Positions 1 to 9,762 of a stretch of DNA of 64,000 nt are shown one piece after another; position 1 is the first letter of the stretch; each line of letters starts with the position of its first letter. The translations under genes were made by a program, and so were the position numbers. Under the pieces are notes generated by a model. The model was not told where the DNA came from, searched no databases, and saw only the letters and a list, made by a program, of their open reading frames with translations. Source of the stretch: Leptothrix discophora (lineage in GTDB: Bacteria; Pseudomonadota; Gammaproteobacteria; Burkholderiales; Burkholderiaceae_C); contig NZ_JAUZEE010000007.1 of NCBI RefSeq assembly GCF_030705305.1, positions 1-64,000 on the forward strand, in the 5' to 3' direction.

Positions 1-86
1 CTGGGACCTGAGCGCCGGCCGTGCCGGGGTCAAGGTGACTTTGGCGGACGCTTACGTCCGGTGCGCCACGTGTCGTGGTGCGCATG

Positions 87-112
87 AAAAAGGGCCGGCA
101 GAGCCGGCCCTT
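87..112 (-). terminator. Rho-independent terminator of the ribosomal operon
   Basis: A perfect 8-bp GC stem (92-99 with 103-110, loop AGA) is followed on the minus strand by a five-T run (91-87). It lies about 50 bp past the rplQ stop codon and fits the end of the rplN-rplQ operon. Confidence 0.85.
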
Positions 113-160
113 CGGGCGTTGCAGGCCACATGCCCGGGAGGGCTGTCGCCAGACGCGGGC

Positions 161-553
161 TTATTCAGCCGCGGTCGGCACTTCGGCGCTGGTGTCTTCG
201 CGGTCCACCAGTTCGACGAAGGCCATCGGCGCGTTGTCGCCGACGCGGAAACCCATCTTCAGGATGCGGGTGTAGCCGCCCGGACGCGCCTTGAAGCGCG
301 GACCCAGCACGTCAAACAGCTTGACCACGTTGTCGCGGTTGCGCAGGCGATCGAACGCCAGGCGACGATTGGCGACGGTCGGCTCCTTGGCCAGCGTGAT
401 CAGCGGCTCGACGACGCGACGCAGTTCCTTGGCCTTGGGGACCGTGGTCTTGATGGCCTCGTGCTCGATGAGCGAGTTGGCCATGTTGCGCAGCATCGCC
501 TGACGGTGGGCGGAGGTGCGGTTGAGTTTGCGGAGGCCGTTGCCGTGACGCAT
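161..553 (-). CDS. rplQ: 50S ribosomal protein L17
   Basis: L17 of the large ribosomal subunit, 130 residues. The N-terminus [20 protein letters not shown] is the family signature, and the basic region around [12 protein letters not shown] and the C-terminal [16 protein letters not shown] are typical. The acidic tail [12 protein letters not shown] is an ordinary length variation. It is the last gene of the alpha part of the operon, directly after rpoA and before a strong terminator. It probably shares transcript with rpsD and rpoA. Confidence 0.98.
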   Translation of the reverse strand: MRHGNGLRKLNRTSAHRQAMLRNMANSLIEHEAIKTTVPKAKELRRVVEPLITLAKEPTVANRRLAFDRLRNRDNVVKLFDVLGPRFKARPGGYTRILKMGFRVGDNAPMAFVELVDREDTSAEVPTAAE

Positions 554-647
554 GGTGCTTTCCTTTCCTTATGAATACCGGCGGCCGGATCAGGTACCGC
601 CGGGTGCACCGGAGGGCGGTCGTTGCCGCCACTCCACTTTCAAAAAA

Positions 648-1637
648 TCAACGCTTGTCGAGGCCTTGGGGCGGCCAGTTCTCGAGACGGGCACCCAGGG
701 TGAGGCCACGCGAGGCCAGCACTTCCTTGATCTCGTTGAGCGACTTGCGACCCAGGTTCGGGGTCTTCAGCAGCTCGGTCTCGGTACGCTGGATCAGGTC
801 GCCGATGTAGTAGATGTTCTCGGCCTTCAGGCAGTTCGCCGAACGGACCGTCAGTTCGAGCTCATCGACCGGACGCAGCAGGATCGGGTCGAAGTGCTGG
901 GCGCGCGGCTGCGGCGAATCGATGATCGAGGCGATGTCGCCCGGATCGATCTGCGTGAACACCACCAGCTGCTCGACCAGGATCTTTGCCGAGGCGCGGA
1001 TGGCCTCTTCCGGCGAGATCGAACCGTTGGTCTCGATCTCCATGACCAGCTTGTCGAGGTCGGTGCGCTGCTCGACGCGGGCGTTCTCGACCGCATAGCT
1101 CACGCGCTTGACCGGCGAGAACGAGGCGTCCAGGACGATGCGGCCGATCGACTTGGTCGGCTCGTCCGCATACCGGCGCATGCTGCCGGGCACGTAGCCG
1201 CGGCCCTTCTCGACCTTGATCTGCATGTCGAGCTTGCCACCCTGGGCCAGGTGAGCGATCACGTGGTCCGGGTTGATGATCTCGACGTCATGCGGCGTCT
1301 GGATGTCGCTGGCCTTGACCGGGCCTTCGCCTTCCTTGCGCAGCACCAGCGTCACTTCGTCGCGGTTGTGCAGACGGAACACCACGCCCTTGAGGTTGAG
1401 CATGATGTGGACCACGTCTTCCTGCACACCGTCAACGGTGGAGTACTCGTGCAGCACGCCGGCGATCGTCACTTCGGTGGGCGCGTAGCCGACCATCGAC
1501 GACAGCAGCACGCGACGCAGCGCGTTGCCCAGCGTGTGCCCGTAGCCACGCTCGAACGGCTCCAGCGTCACCTTGGCACGGTGACCGCCGAGCGGGTCGA
1601 CGTTGATGGCTTTGGGCTTCAGCAGATTGGTTTGCAT
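648..1637 (-). CDS. rpoA: DNA-directed RNA polymerase subunit alpha
   Basis: Alpha subunit of RNA polymerase, 329 residues, the usual length. The N-terminal dimerisation domain (about 1-230) contains [20 protein letters not shown], which nucleates core assembly. The C-terminal domain (about 250-320) carries [20 protein letters not shown] and [13 protein letters not shown], the surface that contacts UP elements and activators. It sits between rpsD and rplQ, the standard alpha-operon order, with about 160 bp to rpsD and 94 bp to rplQ. Nothing unusual is visible. Confidence 0.99.
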   Translation of the reverse strand: MQTNLLKPKAINVDPLGGHRAKVTLEPFERGYGHTLGNALRRVLLSSMVGYAPTEVTIAGVLHEYSTVDGVQEDVVHIMLNLKGVVFRLHNRDEVTLVLRKEGEGPVKASDIQTPHDVEIINPDHVIAHLAQGGKLDMQIKVEKGRGYVPGSMRRYADEPTKSIGRIVLDASFSPVKRVSYAVENARVEQRTDLDKLVMEIETNGSISPEEAIRASAKILVEQLVVFTQIDPGDIASIIDSPQPRAQHFDPILLRPVDELELTVRSANCLKAENIYYIGDLIQRTETELLKTPNLGRKSLNEIKEVLASRGLTLGARLENWPPQGLDKR

Positions 1638-1797
1638 CGAAAGTTCCTGTCAATACCCTCGGCTCGTTACACCGATAAGGCTGCGGGACCGACCGCAGGT
1701 CCGGATCAGGCCGGGCCCGCGGCAAAGGCAGAACGGCGAAGCGGCCCAGCTGGTCAGACGTCGCGAAGGATGTCTGACCAGGGGCCGCATCGACCGA

Positions 1798-2421
1798 TCA
1801 GCGCGAATACAGTTCGACGATCAGCGATTCGTTGATGTCGGCGCCGAACTCGTCGCGGTCGGGGGTCTTCTTGAAGACACCTTCCATCTTGCTGATGTCG
1901 ACCGAGACCCAGGCAGGCAGGCCGATCGAGTCGGCGAGCTTGAGCGCATCGGCAATGCGCAGCTGCTTGCGGGCCTTCTCGCGAACGGCCACCACGTCAC
2001 CAGCCTTGACCAGGTAGGACGGGATGTTCACGACTTCGCCGTTGACCGTGACCGACTTGTGCGACACCAGCTGGCGCGCTTCGGCACGGGTGGAGCCGAA
2101 GCCCATGCGATAGACGACGTTGTCCAGGCGGGATTCCAGCAAGAACAGCAGGTTCGCGCCGGTGTTGCCCTTGCGGCGCTCGGCTTCGGCGAAGTAGCGG
2201 CGGAACTGGCGCTCGAGGACGCCGTACATGCGCTTGACCTTCTGCTTTTCACGCAGCTGCAGACCGAAGTCCGAGGTCCGCGAGCCCGAGGTGCGGCCGT
2301 GCTGGCCAGGCTTGGATTCGAACTTCGCCTTGTCGCTGATCGAGCGGCGTGCGCTCTTCAGGAACAGGTCGGTGCCTTCACGGCGGGAAAGTTTGGCCTT
2401 CGGGCCGAGGTAACGTGCCAC
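1798..2421 (-). CDS. rpsD: 30S ribosomal protein S4
   Basis: S4, a primary 16S rRNA-binding protein of the small subunit, 207 residues. The N-terminus [20 protein letters not shown] is diagnostic. An S4 RNA-binding domain lies at about 96-160 ([20 protein letters not shown], then [14 protein letters not shown]). S4 is the translational autoregulator of the alpha operon in E. coli; whether it does so here cannot be seen. It is separated from rpsK by an unusually long 308-bp gap holding a promoter-like hexamer, so rpsD-rpoA-rplQ may also be transcribed separately. Confidence 0.98.
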   Translation of the reverse strand: MARYLGPKAKLSRREGTDLFLKSARRSISDKAKFESKPGQHGRTSGSRTSDFGLQLREKQKVKRMYGVLERQFRRYFAEAERRKGNTGANLLFLLESRLDNVVYRMGFGSTRAEARQLVSHKSVTVNGEVVNIPSYLVKAGDVVAVREKARKQLRIADALKLADSIGLPAWVSVDISKMEGVFKKTPDRDEFGADINESLIVELYSR

Positions 2422-2729
2422 AGTGTTGTCCTTGTGTCAGTGCTGACGCGGCATCGAACGGAGCGACACCACGCGAGTCGGGCTCAACGCATGAACGGAC
2501 ACGACCGTGCGCGCCATGCGAGGCAGCCCGACAGTGGGCTTATCAACGAGACGGCTCCGGGCGCGATCAGGGATCGCTGCACCGCACACCTTCCGGCAAG
2601 GAGATACGCGCCTCAATGGAAAATCCGGCGACGCACGAGGGCTTCGCCGGACAGCCGGAAATTATAGACCGGGCAAGCAGCTGGCGGCTGCAGGTCGAAT
2701 CGAACGATCCGACCGGTCGCGCATCCGGA
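2422..2729 (-). promoter_or_regulatory. 308-bp rpsK-rpsD intergenic region with candidate internal promoter
   Basis: This gene-free stretch inside the ribosomal operon has no convincing coding frame. On the minus strand it holds a perfect TATAAT (plus-strand ATTATA at 2661-2666), rare in such GC-rich DNA and about 240 nt before rpsD. No good -35 hexamer is found at 16-18 bp. It could be an extra promoter plus a long leader for rpsD-rpoA-rplQ, possibly an S4 target. That role is inferred. Confidence 0.4.
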
Positions 2730-3134
2730 TCAGATGCGGCGACGCTTCTGGGGACGGCAGCCGTTGTGCGGGACCGGCGTCACGTCGGAGATCGACGCGA
2801 TGCGGATGCCCAGCGAGGCCAGCGCGCGAACCGAAGACTCGCGACCCGGGCCGGGGCCCTTGATCTTGACGTCGAGGTTCTTGATGCCTTGTTCCTGAGC
2901 AGCACGACCAGCGACTTCAGCAGCGACCTGCGCAGCGAACGGGGTCGACTTGCGCGAGCCCTTGAAGCCCTGACCACCACTCGAAGCCCACGACAGCGCG
3001 TTGCCCTGACGGTCGGTGATCGTGATGATCGTGTTGTTGAAGGACGCGTGCACGTGAGCGACGCCGTCGGCAATGTTCTTGCGAACCTTCTTGCTGACGC
3101 GACGAGCTGCGTTGTTGACGGGTGCTTTAGCCAT
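2730..3134 (-). CDS. rpsK: 30S ribosomal protein S11
   Basis: S11 of the small-subunit platform, 134 residues. Family features are [18 protein letters not shown] near residue 25, [19 protein letters not shown] mid-protein, and the C-terminal [12 protein letters not shown] that binds 16S rRNA near the decoding centre. It follows rpsM by 29 bp in the same orientation and precedes the unusually long gap before rpsD. Confidence 0.98.
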   Translation of the reverse strand: MAKAPVNNAARRVSKKVRKNIADGVAHVHASFNNTIITITDRQGNALSWASSGGQGFKGSRKSTPFAAQVAAEVAGRAAQEQGIKNLDVKIKGPGPGRESSVRALASLGIRIASISDVTPVPHNGCRPQKRRRI

Positions 3135-3163
3135 GAATCATGTTCTCCGGGGCGACGCCTCGA

Positions 3164-3529
3164 TTATTTCTTCAGCGCCTGCGGGCCCTTCTTCGGACCC
3201 TTTCGGGTGCGGGAGTTGGTGCGCGTGCGCTGGCCGCGAACCGGCAGACCACGGCGATGACGGAAGCCGCGGTAGCAGCCCAGGTCCATCAGTCGCTTGA
3301 TGTTGATCGAGATCTCGCGGCGCAGGTCACCTTCGATGGTCAGGCGGCCGACCTCGTCGCGGATCTTCTCGAGATCGGCGTCGGTCAGATCCTTCACCTT
3401 CTTGTTGAAGGGGATGCTGCAGGCCTCACAGATTTTCTGAGCCGTCGTGCGGCCCACGCCGTAGATCGACGTCAGGCCGATCTCGGTGTGCTTGTGAGGC
3501 GGAATGTTGATACCAGCAATACGTGCCAT
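3164..3529 (-). CDS. rpsM: 30S ribosomal protein S13
   Basis: S13 of the 30S head, which contacts P-site tRNA and the 50S subunit, 121 residues. It begins [19 protein letters not shown] and contains the helix-hairpin-helix [16 protein letters not shown]. The C-terminus is the basic [19 protein letters not shown] tail that reaches tRNA. It is preceded by rpmJ (34-bp gap) and followed by rpsK, the conserved order. Confidence 0.98.
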   Translation of the reverse strand: MARIAGINIPPHKHTEIGLTSIYGVGRTTAQKICEACSIPFNKKVKDLTDADLEKIRDEVGRLTIEGDLRREISINIKRLMDLGCYRGFRHRRGLPVRGQRTRTNSRTRKGPKKGPQALKK

Positions 3530-3563
3530 GTGCGTCCTCTATTCGGTGACAGCCCAGGAAGGC

Positions 3564-3677
3564 TCAGCCCTGGCGCTGCTTGTGGCGCGGGTCGGTGCAA
3601 ATGACACGGACCACACCCTTGCGGCGGATGATCTTGCAATTGCGGCAGATCTTCTTGACGGATGCGGAGACTTTCAT
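3564..3677 (-). CDS. rpmJ: 50S ribosomal protein L36 (zinc-binding form)
   Basis: This 37-codon gene begins [20 protein letters not shown] and ends [11 protein letters not shown]. The ligands C11, C14, C27 and H32 are present, so this is the zinc-binding (C+) L36, which stabilises 23S rRNA in the large subunit. It lies between infA (57-bp gap) and rpsM (34-bp gap), its normal betaproteobacterial place. The zinc form matters because many genomes carry a second, zinc-free copy elsewhere for zinc starvation. Confidence 0.97.
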   Translation of the reverse strand: MKVSASVKKICRNCKIIRRKGVVRVICTDPRHKQRQG

Positions 3678-3734
3678 GGTCTTCTCCTTGATCGGCTTAG
3701 GCGCTTTTGTCTTCCGGGACTCTACGGCTATCGC

Positions 3735-3953
3735 TCACTTCGCCCGGAAAACGATGCGAGCACGGGAAAGATCGTACGGTGTCAGCTCCACTGTCACCTT
3801 GTCGCCAGGCAGGATGCGGATGTAGTGCATGCGCATCTTGCCGGAGATGTGGCCGAGCACCAGGTGCCCGTTTTCCAGCTTCACTCTGAACGTCGCGTTG
3901 GGGAGGTTTTCAACAACCTCTCCATGCATCTGGATGACGTCGTCCTTGGCCAT
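3735..3953 (-). CDS. infA: Translation initiation factor IF-1
   Basis: IF-1, a single S1-like OB fold of 72 residues, occupies the 30S A site during initiation. The start [20 protein letters not shown] and the region [20 protein letters not shown] are characteristic, and the end [10 protein letters not shown] replaces the more common KGRIVFR pattern. It lies 15 bp after secY and before rpmJ, as usual in betaproteobacterial ribosomal operons. Confidence 0.97.
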   Translation of the reverse strand: MAKDDVIQMHGEVVENLPNATFRVKLENGHLVLGHISGKMRMHYIRILPGDKVTVELTPYDLSRARIVFRAK

Positions 3954-3968
3954 CGCACAACCGACGAC

Positions 3969-5279
3969 TCATCCAGCTTTGAAGCTCGCCTTCTTGAGCA
4001 AAGCTTCGTATTGCTGAGACATCACGTAGGACTGCACTTGGGCCCAGAAGTCCATCGTCACGACCACGATGATCAGCAGCGAGGTGCCACCGAAATAGAA
4101 CGGGACGTTGTACTTCAGAACCAGGAATTCGGGCAGCAGACACACCAGAGTGATGTAGGCCGCACCGCCCAGCGTCAGACGCGCCAGGATCTTGTCGATG
4201 TGTCGAGCGGTCTGGTCACCCGGGCGTATGCCAGGGATGAACGCACCGCTTTTCTTCAGGTTCTCTGCGGTCTCACGGCTGTTGAACACCAGTGCCGTGT
4301 AGAAGAAGCAGAAGAAGACAATCATGGCCGCGTACAGCAGGACGTAGATCGGCTGACCGGGGGACAGGGCCGACGAGATGTCCTTCAACCAGGTCAGCTT
4401 GTCGCCTGTGGCGAACCAGCCGACCACCGTCGCGGGCAGCAGGATGATCGAAGAGGCAAAGATCGGCGGAATCACGCCCGACATGTTGATCTTCAGCGGC
4501 AGGTGCGATGACTGGCCGCCATAGACCTTGTTGCCGACCTGACGCTTGGCGTAGTTAACCAGGATTTTGCGCTGGCCGCGTTCGACGAACACCACGGCAA
4601 ACGTCACGCCGACGACCAGCAGCACGATGAAAAGTGCCACGATGATGCTCATCGAACCCGTGTTCACCAGGTTCAGAAGTCCGCCGATCGCGCTGGGAAG
4701 CCCCGCTGCGATGCCCGCGAAGATCAGGATCGAGATGCCGTTGCCCAAACCGCGCTCGGTGATCTGCTCACCCAGCCACATCAGGAACATCGTGCCCGCC
4801 GTCAGGCTGGCCATCGCGCCGATCCGGAACATCGGACCGGGGTTGACCACCAAGCCGGCCGAGCCCTCCAAGGCGAGCGCAATGCCCAGCGACTGGAAGA
4901 TGGCCAGAGCCAGCGTGCCATAGCGCGTGTACTGCGTGATCTTGCGACGACCGGCTTCGCCTTCCTTCTTCAACGCCTCCAGCGTCGGCACCACGTAGCC
5001 CATCAGCTGCATGATGATCGATGCAGAGATGTACGGCATGATGCCGAGCGCAAAGACGGTGAAGCGAGACAGCGCACCACCCGAGAACATGTTGAACAGG
5101 TTCAGGATGCCGCCTTGTTGGCCCTTGAACAGTTCCGCAAGTTGATCGGGGTTGATGCCCGGAACAGGGATGTGAGCCCCGATCCGATACACCACCAGCG
5201 CCAGCAAAAGAAAGACCAGCCGGCGACGGAGGTCACCGAACTTGCCGCTCTTCGCCAGTTGATTCGCGTTGGTTGCCAC
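3969..5279 (-). CDS. secY: Protein translocase subunit SecY
   Basis: Central pore of the SecYEG translocon, inner membrane, 436 residues with ten predicted transmembrane segments. Family motifs include [16 protein letters not shown] (plug and TM2 region), [18 protein letters not shown] and [18 protein letters not shown] in the large cytosolic loop that binds SecA and ribosomes. I chose the GTG at 5279 ([20 protein letters not shown] follows). The frame stays open upstream, but an earlier start would overlap rplO by 47 bp and add a basic extension foreign to the family. Confidence 0.96.
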   Translation of the reverse strand: MATNANQLAKSGKFGDLRRRLVFLLLALVVYRIGAHIPVPGINPDQLAELFKGQQGGILNLFNMFSGGALSRFTVFALGIMPYISASIIMQLMGYVVPTLEALKKEGEAGRRKITQYTRYGTLALAIFQSLGIALALEGSAGLVVNPGPMFRIGAMASLTAGTMFLMWLGEQITERGLGNGISILIFAGIAAGLPSAIGGLLNLVNTGSMSIIVALFIVLLVVGVTFAVVFVERGQRKILVNYAKRQVGNKVYGGQSSHLPLKINMSGVIPPIFASSIILLPATVVGWFATGDKLTWLKDISSALSPGQPIYVLLYAAMIVFFCFFYTALVFNSRETAENLKKSGAFIPGIRPGDQTARHIDKILARLTLGGAAYITLVCLLPEFLVLKYNVPFYFGGTSLLIIVVVTMDFWAQVQSYVMSQQYEALLKKASFKAG

Positions 5280-5310
5280 GGAGTGCCTGTGCTTGCCTGC
5301 GTAGGGACGT

Positions 5311-5745
5311 TCAGTCGACCAGCGAACCGCCAGCGGCTTCGATGATCGCCTTGGCACCGGCAGTGGCGCCGATGCCCTTGAGCACGACCTTTCGGGTCAG
5401 CTCGCCAGACTTGACGACCTTGACGTTGCGGACGAGCTCGCCGACCAGGCCGACAGCCTTCAACATGAGCACGTCGACTTCATCGGCGCCCAGCGCATTC
5501 AGTTCGCTGAGGTTGATCTCTGCGTTGAACTTCAGCAGGTGCGACTTGAAGCCACGCTTGGGCAGGCGACGCTGCAGCGGCATCTGACCGCCCTCGAAGC
5601 CGACCTTGTGGTAGCCGCCAGCACGCGACTTCTGGCCCTTGTGACCACGACCTGCGGTCTTGCCCAGGCCGGAGCCGATGCCACGACCGACGCGACGCTT
5701 GGCGTGCTTGGCACCCGTGCTCGGCTTGATCGAATTCAGTTCCAT
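5311..5745 (-). CDS. rplO: 50S ribosomal protein L15
   Basis: L15 of the large subunit, 144 residues. The glycine/basic N-terminal extension ([20 protein letters not shown], then [20 protein letters not shown]) threads into 23S rRNA. The C-terminal globular part contains [20 protein letters not shown]. It is flanked by rpmD (28-bp gap) and secY (31-bp gap). Confidence 0.98.
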   Translation of the reverse strand: MELNSIKPSTGAKHAKRRVGRGIGSGLGKTAGRGHKGQKSRAGGYHKVGFEGGQMPLQRRLPKRGFKSHLLKFNAEINLSELNALGADEVDVLMLKAVGLVGELVRNVKVVKSGELTRKVVLKGIGATAGAKAIIEAAGGSLVD

Positions 5746-5773
5746 GTCATTCTTCCTTGATGACGCGCGCCGC

Positions 5774-5956
5774 TCAGAGCACGCGCACCAGGTAGGCGAT
5801 CTTGTTGATCATGCCGCGCACGGCCGGGGTGTCCTGCAGTTCGGACACGCTGTTCAGCTTGCGCAGGCCCAGGCCACGAACGGTGGCGCGATGCGATTCC
5901 TGGGTGCCGATCGGGCTGCGAACCAGTTGCACCTTGAGGGTCTTTTGTTCAGCCAT
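5774..5956 (-). CDS. rpmD: 50S ribosomal protein L30
   Basis: L30, 60 residues, a small alpha/beta protein of the large subunit. [20 protein letters not shown] and [20 protein letters not shown] match the family, with [13 protein letters not shown] at the end. It lies between rpsE (16-bp gap) and rplO in the usual order. Confidence 0.97.
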   Translation of the reverse strand: MAEQKTLKVQLVRSPIGTQESHRATVRGLGLRKLNSVSELQDTPAVRGMINKIAYLVRVL

Positions 5957-5972
5957 GGTGGGCTCCCGACGC

Positions 5973-6491
5973 TCAGTTGAAGATCTGTTCGATGGTCAGA
6001 CCACGCTTGGCCGCGACTTCCGAAGCCGTGGTCATGCGCGACAGCGCGTCGAACGTGGCGCGAACCATGTTGTACGGGTTCGACGAACCGAGGCTCTTCG
6101 CCACGATGTCGGTGATGCCCATCACTTCGAAGATCGCGCGCATCGGGCCGCCAGCGATGATGCCGGTACCGGCCGGCGCCGGCGCGAGCAGCACCTTCGC
6201 AGCACCGTGTTCGCCGGTCGCGTTGTGCGGTACCGTGCCGTTGCGCAGCGGGACCTTCACGAGATTGCGACGCGCCTGCTCCATTGCCTTGGTCACGGAC
6301 ACCGGCACTTCACGCGCCTTGCCCTTGCCCATGCCAACGCGACCATCGCCGTCGCCGACGACAGTCAGTGCTGCGAAAGCCATGATCCGACCGCCCTTGA
6401 CCACCTTGGTCACGCGGTTGACCTGGATCATCTTCTCGCGCATCCCATCGTCGCGACCTTCGTCAGCCACCTTGGGTTGAAACTTAGCCAT
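5973..6491 (-). CDS. rpsE: 30S ribosomal protein S5
   Basis: S5, 172 residues, of the small-subunit body near the mRNA entry and decoding site. The N-terminal double-stranded RNA-binding domain shows [20 protein letters not shown] and [20 protein letters not shown]. The C-terminal domain contains [20 protein letters not shown]. The gene lies 30 bp after rplR and 16 bp before rpmD. Confidence 0.98.
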   Translation of the reverse strand: MAKFQPKVADEGRDDGMREKMIQVNRVTKVVKGGRIMAFAALTVVGDGDGRVGMGKGKAREVPVSVTKAMEQARRNLVKVPLRNGTVPHNATGEHGAAKVLLAPAPAGTGIIAGGPMRAIFEVMGITDIVAKSLGSSNPYNMVRATFDALSRMTTASEVAAKRGLTIEQIFN

Positions 6492-6521
6492 TTGATGTTC
6501 CTTGGTTTGCCGACGCGCGGA

Positions 6522-6884
6522 TCAGAACTGCAGACCCGCTTCGCGGGCAGCTTCGGCCAGGGCCTTGACACGACCGTGGTACGCGAAGCCCGAGCGGTCG
6601 AAAGCGACCTTCTCGACGCCTGCTGCCTTGGCACGTTCCGCGATGCGCTTGCCAATCACCTGGGCCGCATTGACGTTGCCGCCCTTGCCAGCGCCCAGTT
6701 CGGCACGAAAGTCCTTCTCGGCCGTCGAAGCCGAAGCCAGCACCTTGCCGCCGTCGGCGGAAATCACGCTGGCATAGATGTGCAGGTTGCTGCGGAAGAC
6801 GGTCAGACGCTCCACGCCTTGCAGTGCAATGCGGGCGCGGGTCTGACGGGAGCGACGCAGCCGCTGTTCCTTCTTGTTCAACAT
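6522..6884 (-). CDS. rplR: 50S ribosomal protein L18
   Basis: L18, 120 residues, binds 5S rRNA in the central protuberance. It starts [20 protein letters not shown] (basic 5S rRNA-binding tail) and contains [20 protein letters not shown] and the C-terminal [20 protein letters not shown]. It is 11 bp from rplF upstream and 30 bp from rpsE downstream. Confidence 0.98.
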   Translation of the reverse strand: MLNKKEQRLRRSRQTRARIALQGVERLTVFRSNLHIYASVISADGGKVLASASTAEKDFRAELGAGKGGNVNAAQVIGKRIAERAKAAGVEKVAFDRSGFAYHGRVKALAEAAREAGLQF

Positions 6885-6895
6885 GGTGCGGCTCC

Positions 6896-7429
6896 TTACT
6901 TCTTCTTGGTCTCTTTGAGCGTGACCTTCTCATCCGAATAACGGATGCCCTTGCCCTTGTAAGGCTCGGGAGGACGGAAGGCGCGCACCTCGGCAGCGAT
7001 CTGGCCGACGACCTGGCGATCGGAACCCTTGATCAGGATTTCGGTCTGGGTCGGGCATTCGACCTTGATGCCGGCCGGCATGTCCTTGACGACAGGGTGC
7101 GAGAACCCGATCTGCAGGTTGAGCTTCTGGCCCTGGGCCTGGGCGCGGAAGCCCACGCCGACCAGGTTCAGCTTGCGCTCGAAGCCCTTGCTCACGCCGG
7201 TGACCATGTTGGCGACCAGCGCCCGCACGGTGCCCGACATCGCGTTCGCTTCGGCCGACTCGTTGGTCGGGGCGAAGGTCAGCTTGCCAGCTTCATTCTT
7301 GACTTCGACCAGGGCGTGCGCCGGGCGCACCAGGGTACCAAGGGCACCCTTCACGCTGATCTGGTCCGGGGTGACCGACACGTCCACGCCTTGCGGGACG
7401 GCGATCGGCATCTTTCCAACGCGGGACAT
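6896..7429 (-). CDS. rplF: 50S ribosomal protein L6
   Basis: L6, 177 residues, two related domains near the factor-binding region of the 50S subunit. The start [20 protein letters not shown] and the C-terminal [20 protein letters not shown] are diagnostic. The lysine-rich tail ETKKK is normal. It lies between rpsH (15-bp gap) and rplR. Confidence 0.98.
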   Translation of the reverse strand: MSRVGKMPIAVPQGVDVSVTPDQISVKGALGTLVRPAHALVEVKNEAGKLTFAPTNESAEANAMSGTVRALVANMVTGVSKGFERKLNLVGVGFRAQAQGQKLNLQIGFSHPVVKDMPAGIKVECPTQTEILIKGSDRQVVGQIAAEVRAFRPPEPYKGKGIRYSDEKVTLKETKKK

Positions 7430-7444
7430 CTGCTGCTCCTGTCC

Positions 7445-7840
7445 TTAAGCGACGTAGCAGAGCACTTCGCCGCCGATACCGGCAGCGCGCGCCTTGCGGT
7501 CGGTCATGACGCCCTGGGGGGTCGTGACGATGGCCACACCAAGGCCGTTCATGACATGGGGGATGTCGTGACGGCCCTTGTAGATGCGCAGGCCAGGACG
7601 GCTGACGCGCTCGATGCGTTCGATCACCGGGCGACCGGCGTAATACTTCAACGCGATCTGCAGCTCGGCCTTGCCGCCCTCTGCCTTGACGGCGAACCCG
7701 TCGATGTAACCCTCATCCTTCAAGACCTGCGCGATGGCAGCCTTGAGCTTGGATGACGGCATCACAACGCTGGCCTTCTCGACCATCTGGGCGTTGCGGA
7801 TGCGGGTCAGCATGTCCGCGATCGGATCACTCATGCTCAT
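7445..7840 (-). CDS. rpsH: 30S ribosomal protein S8
   Basis: S8, 131 residues, binds the central domain of 16S rRNA and is the spc-operon translational repressor in E. coli. It begins [20 protein letters not shown] and ends [19 protein letters not shown]. The RNA-contact loop reads [13 protein letters not shown] rather than the E. coli STSKGVMTDR, a variant I associate with betaproteobacteria. It is 32 bp from rpsN and 15 bp from rplF. Confidence 0.98.
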   Translation of the reverse strand: MSMSDPIADMLTRIRNAQMVEKASVVMPSSKLKAAIAQVLKDEGYIDGFAVKAEGGKAELQIALKYYAGRPVIERIERVSRPGLRIYKGRHDIPHVMNGLGVAIVTTPQGVMTDRKARAAGIGGEVLCYVA

Positions 7841-7872
7841 GGAATCACTCCTGTTCGTGCCCTGGGGCCGAT

Positions 7873-8178
7873 TTACCAGCTCGCCTTGACGACACCGGGG
7901 ATGTCGCCGCGGAAGGCCAGTTCACGAATCTTGGTGCGGCCCAGTCCGAACTTGCGGAAGGTGCCACGCGGACGACCGGTGATCTCGCAGCGGCTGCGCA
8001 GGCGCGTGGGGTTCGCGTTGCGGGGCAGCTTCTGCAGCGCCAGACGCGCCAGGTAACGCTCGTCTTCCGACTTGCCCTGGTCGTCGATGATGGCCTTCAG
8101 TTCCGCGTACTTCTTCGCGAACTTGGCAACCAGCTTCTCGCGCTTTTCTTCACGTTGGATCAAAGAGAGTTTTGCCAC
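7873..8178 (-). CDS. rpsN: 30S ribosomal protein S14
   Basis: S14, long zinc-independent form, 101 residues from the GTG at 8178 ([20 protein letters not shown]). The C-terminal RNA-binding part reads [20 protein letters not shown] and [17 protein letters not shown], and the CxxC pairs of the short zinc form are missing. A GAGGT ribosome-binding site precedes the GTG, 8 bp after the rplE stop. The open frame extends 18 codons upstream into rplE, but that part is not S14-like. Confidence 0.97.
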   Translation of the reverse strand: MAKLSLIQREEKREKLVAKFAKKYAELKAIIDDQGKSEDERYLARLALQKLPRNANPTRLRSRCEITGRPRGTFRKFGLGRTKIRELAFRGDIPGVVKASW

Positions 8179-8186
8179 CGTGCACC

Positions 8187-8738
8187 TCAGTTCTTGAACG
8201 GGAAGCGGAAGGCCGACAGCAGCGCCTTGCACTCGTCATCGGTCTTGGCCGTCGTCGTGATGCTGATGTTCAGACCACGCAGAGCATCCACCTTGTCGTA
8301 CTCGATTTCGGGGAAGATGATCTGTTCCTTGACGCCGATGTTGTAGTTGCCGCGACCATCGAACGAACGACCGGAGATGCCGCGGAAGTCACGAACGCGC
8401 GGCAGCGCGATGGTGACGAAACGGTCCAGGAATTCGAACATGCGCGCACCACGCAGCGTGACCATGCAGCCGATGGGCACGTTCTCGCGGATCTTGAAAC
8501 CCGCGATAGCCTTGCGCGACTTGGTGATGACAGGCTTCTGGCCTGCGATCTTGGTCAGGTCGCCGACGGCGTGATCCATGACCTTCTTGTCCGACACCGC
8601 TTCCGAGACACCCATGTTCAGGGTGATCTTCTGGAAACGCGGCACTTCCATCACCGACTTGTAGCCGAACTTCTCAACCAGCGACGGCACGACGGTGTCG
8701 TTGTAGAAGGCTTGCAGGCGAGCTTGTTGTTGAGCCAT
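8187..8738 (-). CDS. rplE: 50S ribosomal protein L5
   Basis: L5, 183 residues, binds 5S rRNA and forms the P-site bridge to S13. Diagnostic regions are [52 protein letters not shown] and the C-terminal [20 protein letters not shown]. It is 14 bp from rplX and 8 bp from rpsN. Confidence 0.98.
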   Translation of the reverse strand: MAQQQARLQAFYNDTVVPSLVEKFGYKSVMEVPRFQKITLNMGVSEAVSDKKVMDHAVGDLTKIAGQKPVITKSRKAIAGFKIRENVPIGCMVTLRGARMFEFLDRFVTIALPRVRDFRGISGRSFDGRGNYNIGVKEQIIFPEIEYDKVDALRGLNISITTTAKTDDECKALLSAFRFPFKN

Positions 8739-8752
8739 TTCAGGTTCCTGCC

Positions 8753-9070
8753 TCAGGCCTTGATCTCGTCGCCGCTGGACTTGAAGACGCGCACTTTCTT
8801 GCCGTCAGCCAGGAGCTTGATGCCCACGCGGTCGGCCTTGCCGGTCGCGGGGTTGAAGATCGCCACATTCGATTGATGAATCGGCATGGTCTTGTCGACG
8901 ATGCCACCGGTCGTGCCCTTCAGCGGGTTCGGGCGGACGTGCTTCTTGACGACATTGACGCCGTCAACGACCAGATGGTCCTCGTCCACGCGCAGCGAAA
9001 CCTGGCCGCGCTTGCCCTTGTCGCGACCGGTCAGCACGATGACCTCGTCGCCTTTGCGAATCTTGTTCAT
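8753..9070 (-). CDS. rplX: 50S ribosomal protein L24
   Basis: L24, 105 residues, an assembly-initiator protein near the exit tunnel. The N-terminal KOW motif is clear ([20 protein letters not shown]), followed by [20 protein letters not shown]. It is second in the operon, 21 bp after rplN and 14 bp before rplE. Confidence 0.98.
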   Translation of the reverse strand: MNKIRKGDEVIVLTGRDKGKRGQVSLRVDEDHLVVDGVNVVKKHVRPNPLKGTTGGIVDKTMPIHQSNVAIFNPATGKADRVGIKLLADGKKVRVFKSSGDEIKA

Positions 9071-9091
9071 GGCCTGTCCTTCGCCGTCGGC

Positions 9092-9460
9092 TTAGAGCAC
9101 TTCAGGAGCGAGCGACACGATCTTCATGAAGCGCTCGGTCCGCAGTTCGCGGGTGACCGGGCCGAAGATGCGCGTGCCGATCGGCTCGAGCTTGGCATTG
9201 AGCAACACCGCAGCGTTGCCATCGAACTTGACGAGCGAACCGTCCTGGCGGCGCACACCCTTGGCGGTGCGAACGACCACAGCGTTGTAGACCTCGCCCT
9301 TCTTGACGCGACCACGCGGCGCAGCTTCCTTGATGCTGACCTTGATCACATCGCCAATACTGGCGTAACGACGCTTCGAACCGCCAAGCACCTTGATGCA
9401 CATGACGGACTTCGCACCCGTGTTGTCCGCGACGTCGAGTCGCGATTGCATTTGGATCAT
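9092..9460 (-). CDS. rplN: 50S ribosomal protein L14, first gene of this operon
   Basis: L14, 122 residues, lies at the subunit interface. From the ATG at 9460 it reads [20 protein letters not shown], exactly the family start, with a GGGGA ribosome-binding site five bases upstream. The frame is open for 51 more codons upstream, but these are not L14 and cover the leader. In most bacteria rplN follows rpsQ; here no rpsQ, rpmC or rplP precedes it. Instead there is a promoter, a terminator and gshA, so the spc block is split from the S10 block. Confidence 0.98.
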   Translation of the reverse strand: MIQMQSRLDVADNTGAKSVMCIKVLGGSKRRYASIGDVIKVSIKEAAPRGRVKKGEVYNAVVVRTAKGVRRQDGSLVKFDGNAAVLLNAKLEPIGTRIFGPVTRELRTERFMKIVSLAPEVL

Positions 9461-9629
9461 GTCTATCCCCAACTTGTCCCGCTCTGGCTGCAGCCGAATG
9501 GCCACCGCCGCGGTCAGTCTTGGGCCCGTCGTGCAACCTGTTCGAGAACTCGACTCAGGTCGCAGCTGGGGGCGAAACCGACTTGCGCAGCGGGCGGCTA
9601 GGCACGCGCTCAAGCCAGCAGAGTCAGCG

Positions 9630-9659
9630 ATTATGCACGAGGCTCGAACGCCGCGTCAA
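9630..9659 (-). promoter_or_regulatory. Promoter of the rplN-rplQ operon
   Basis: On the minus strand a TTGACG -35 element (9659-9654) is 18 bp from a CATAAT -10 element (9635-9630), a good sigma-70 match. It lies just past the gshA terminator and about 160 nt before rplN. The leader in between has no convincing coding frame. Confidence 0.75.
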
Positions 9660-9669
9660 CACGCTGTGC

Positions 9670-9713
9670 AAAAAGATTCGGGGCGGCCGATCCGGAAGGA
9701 ACGAGCCGCCCCG
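9670..9713 (-). terminator. Terminator of gshA
   Basis: A perfect 9-bp stem (9679-9687 with 9705-9713, CGGGGCGGC arms, 17-nt loop) is followed on the minus strand by GAATC and a five-T run (9674-9670). A second imperfect hairpin (about 9724-9755, GTGACG/CGTCAC ends) precedes it, directly after the gshA stop. Together they insulate gshA from the rplN promoter. Nothing else is seen in the 9461-9762 gap. Confidence 0.75.
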
Positions 9714-9762
9714 ATGTGATGTCGTGACGAGCCCGCGCAGCGCGCGGCGCGTCACCTGGGCA

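Noticed and set aside
1-85. Possible start of another minus-strand gene (ATG at 85) running off the left edge
   Set aside because: Only 28 codons are visible, with no recognisable sequence, and the ATG lies directly in the terminator tail of the ribosomal operon. I see nothing supportable in 1-86.
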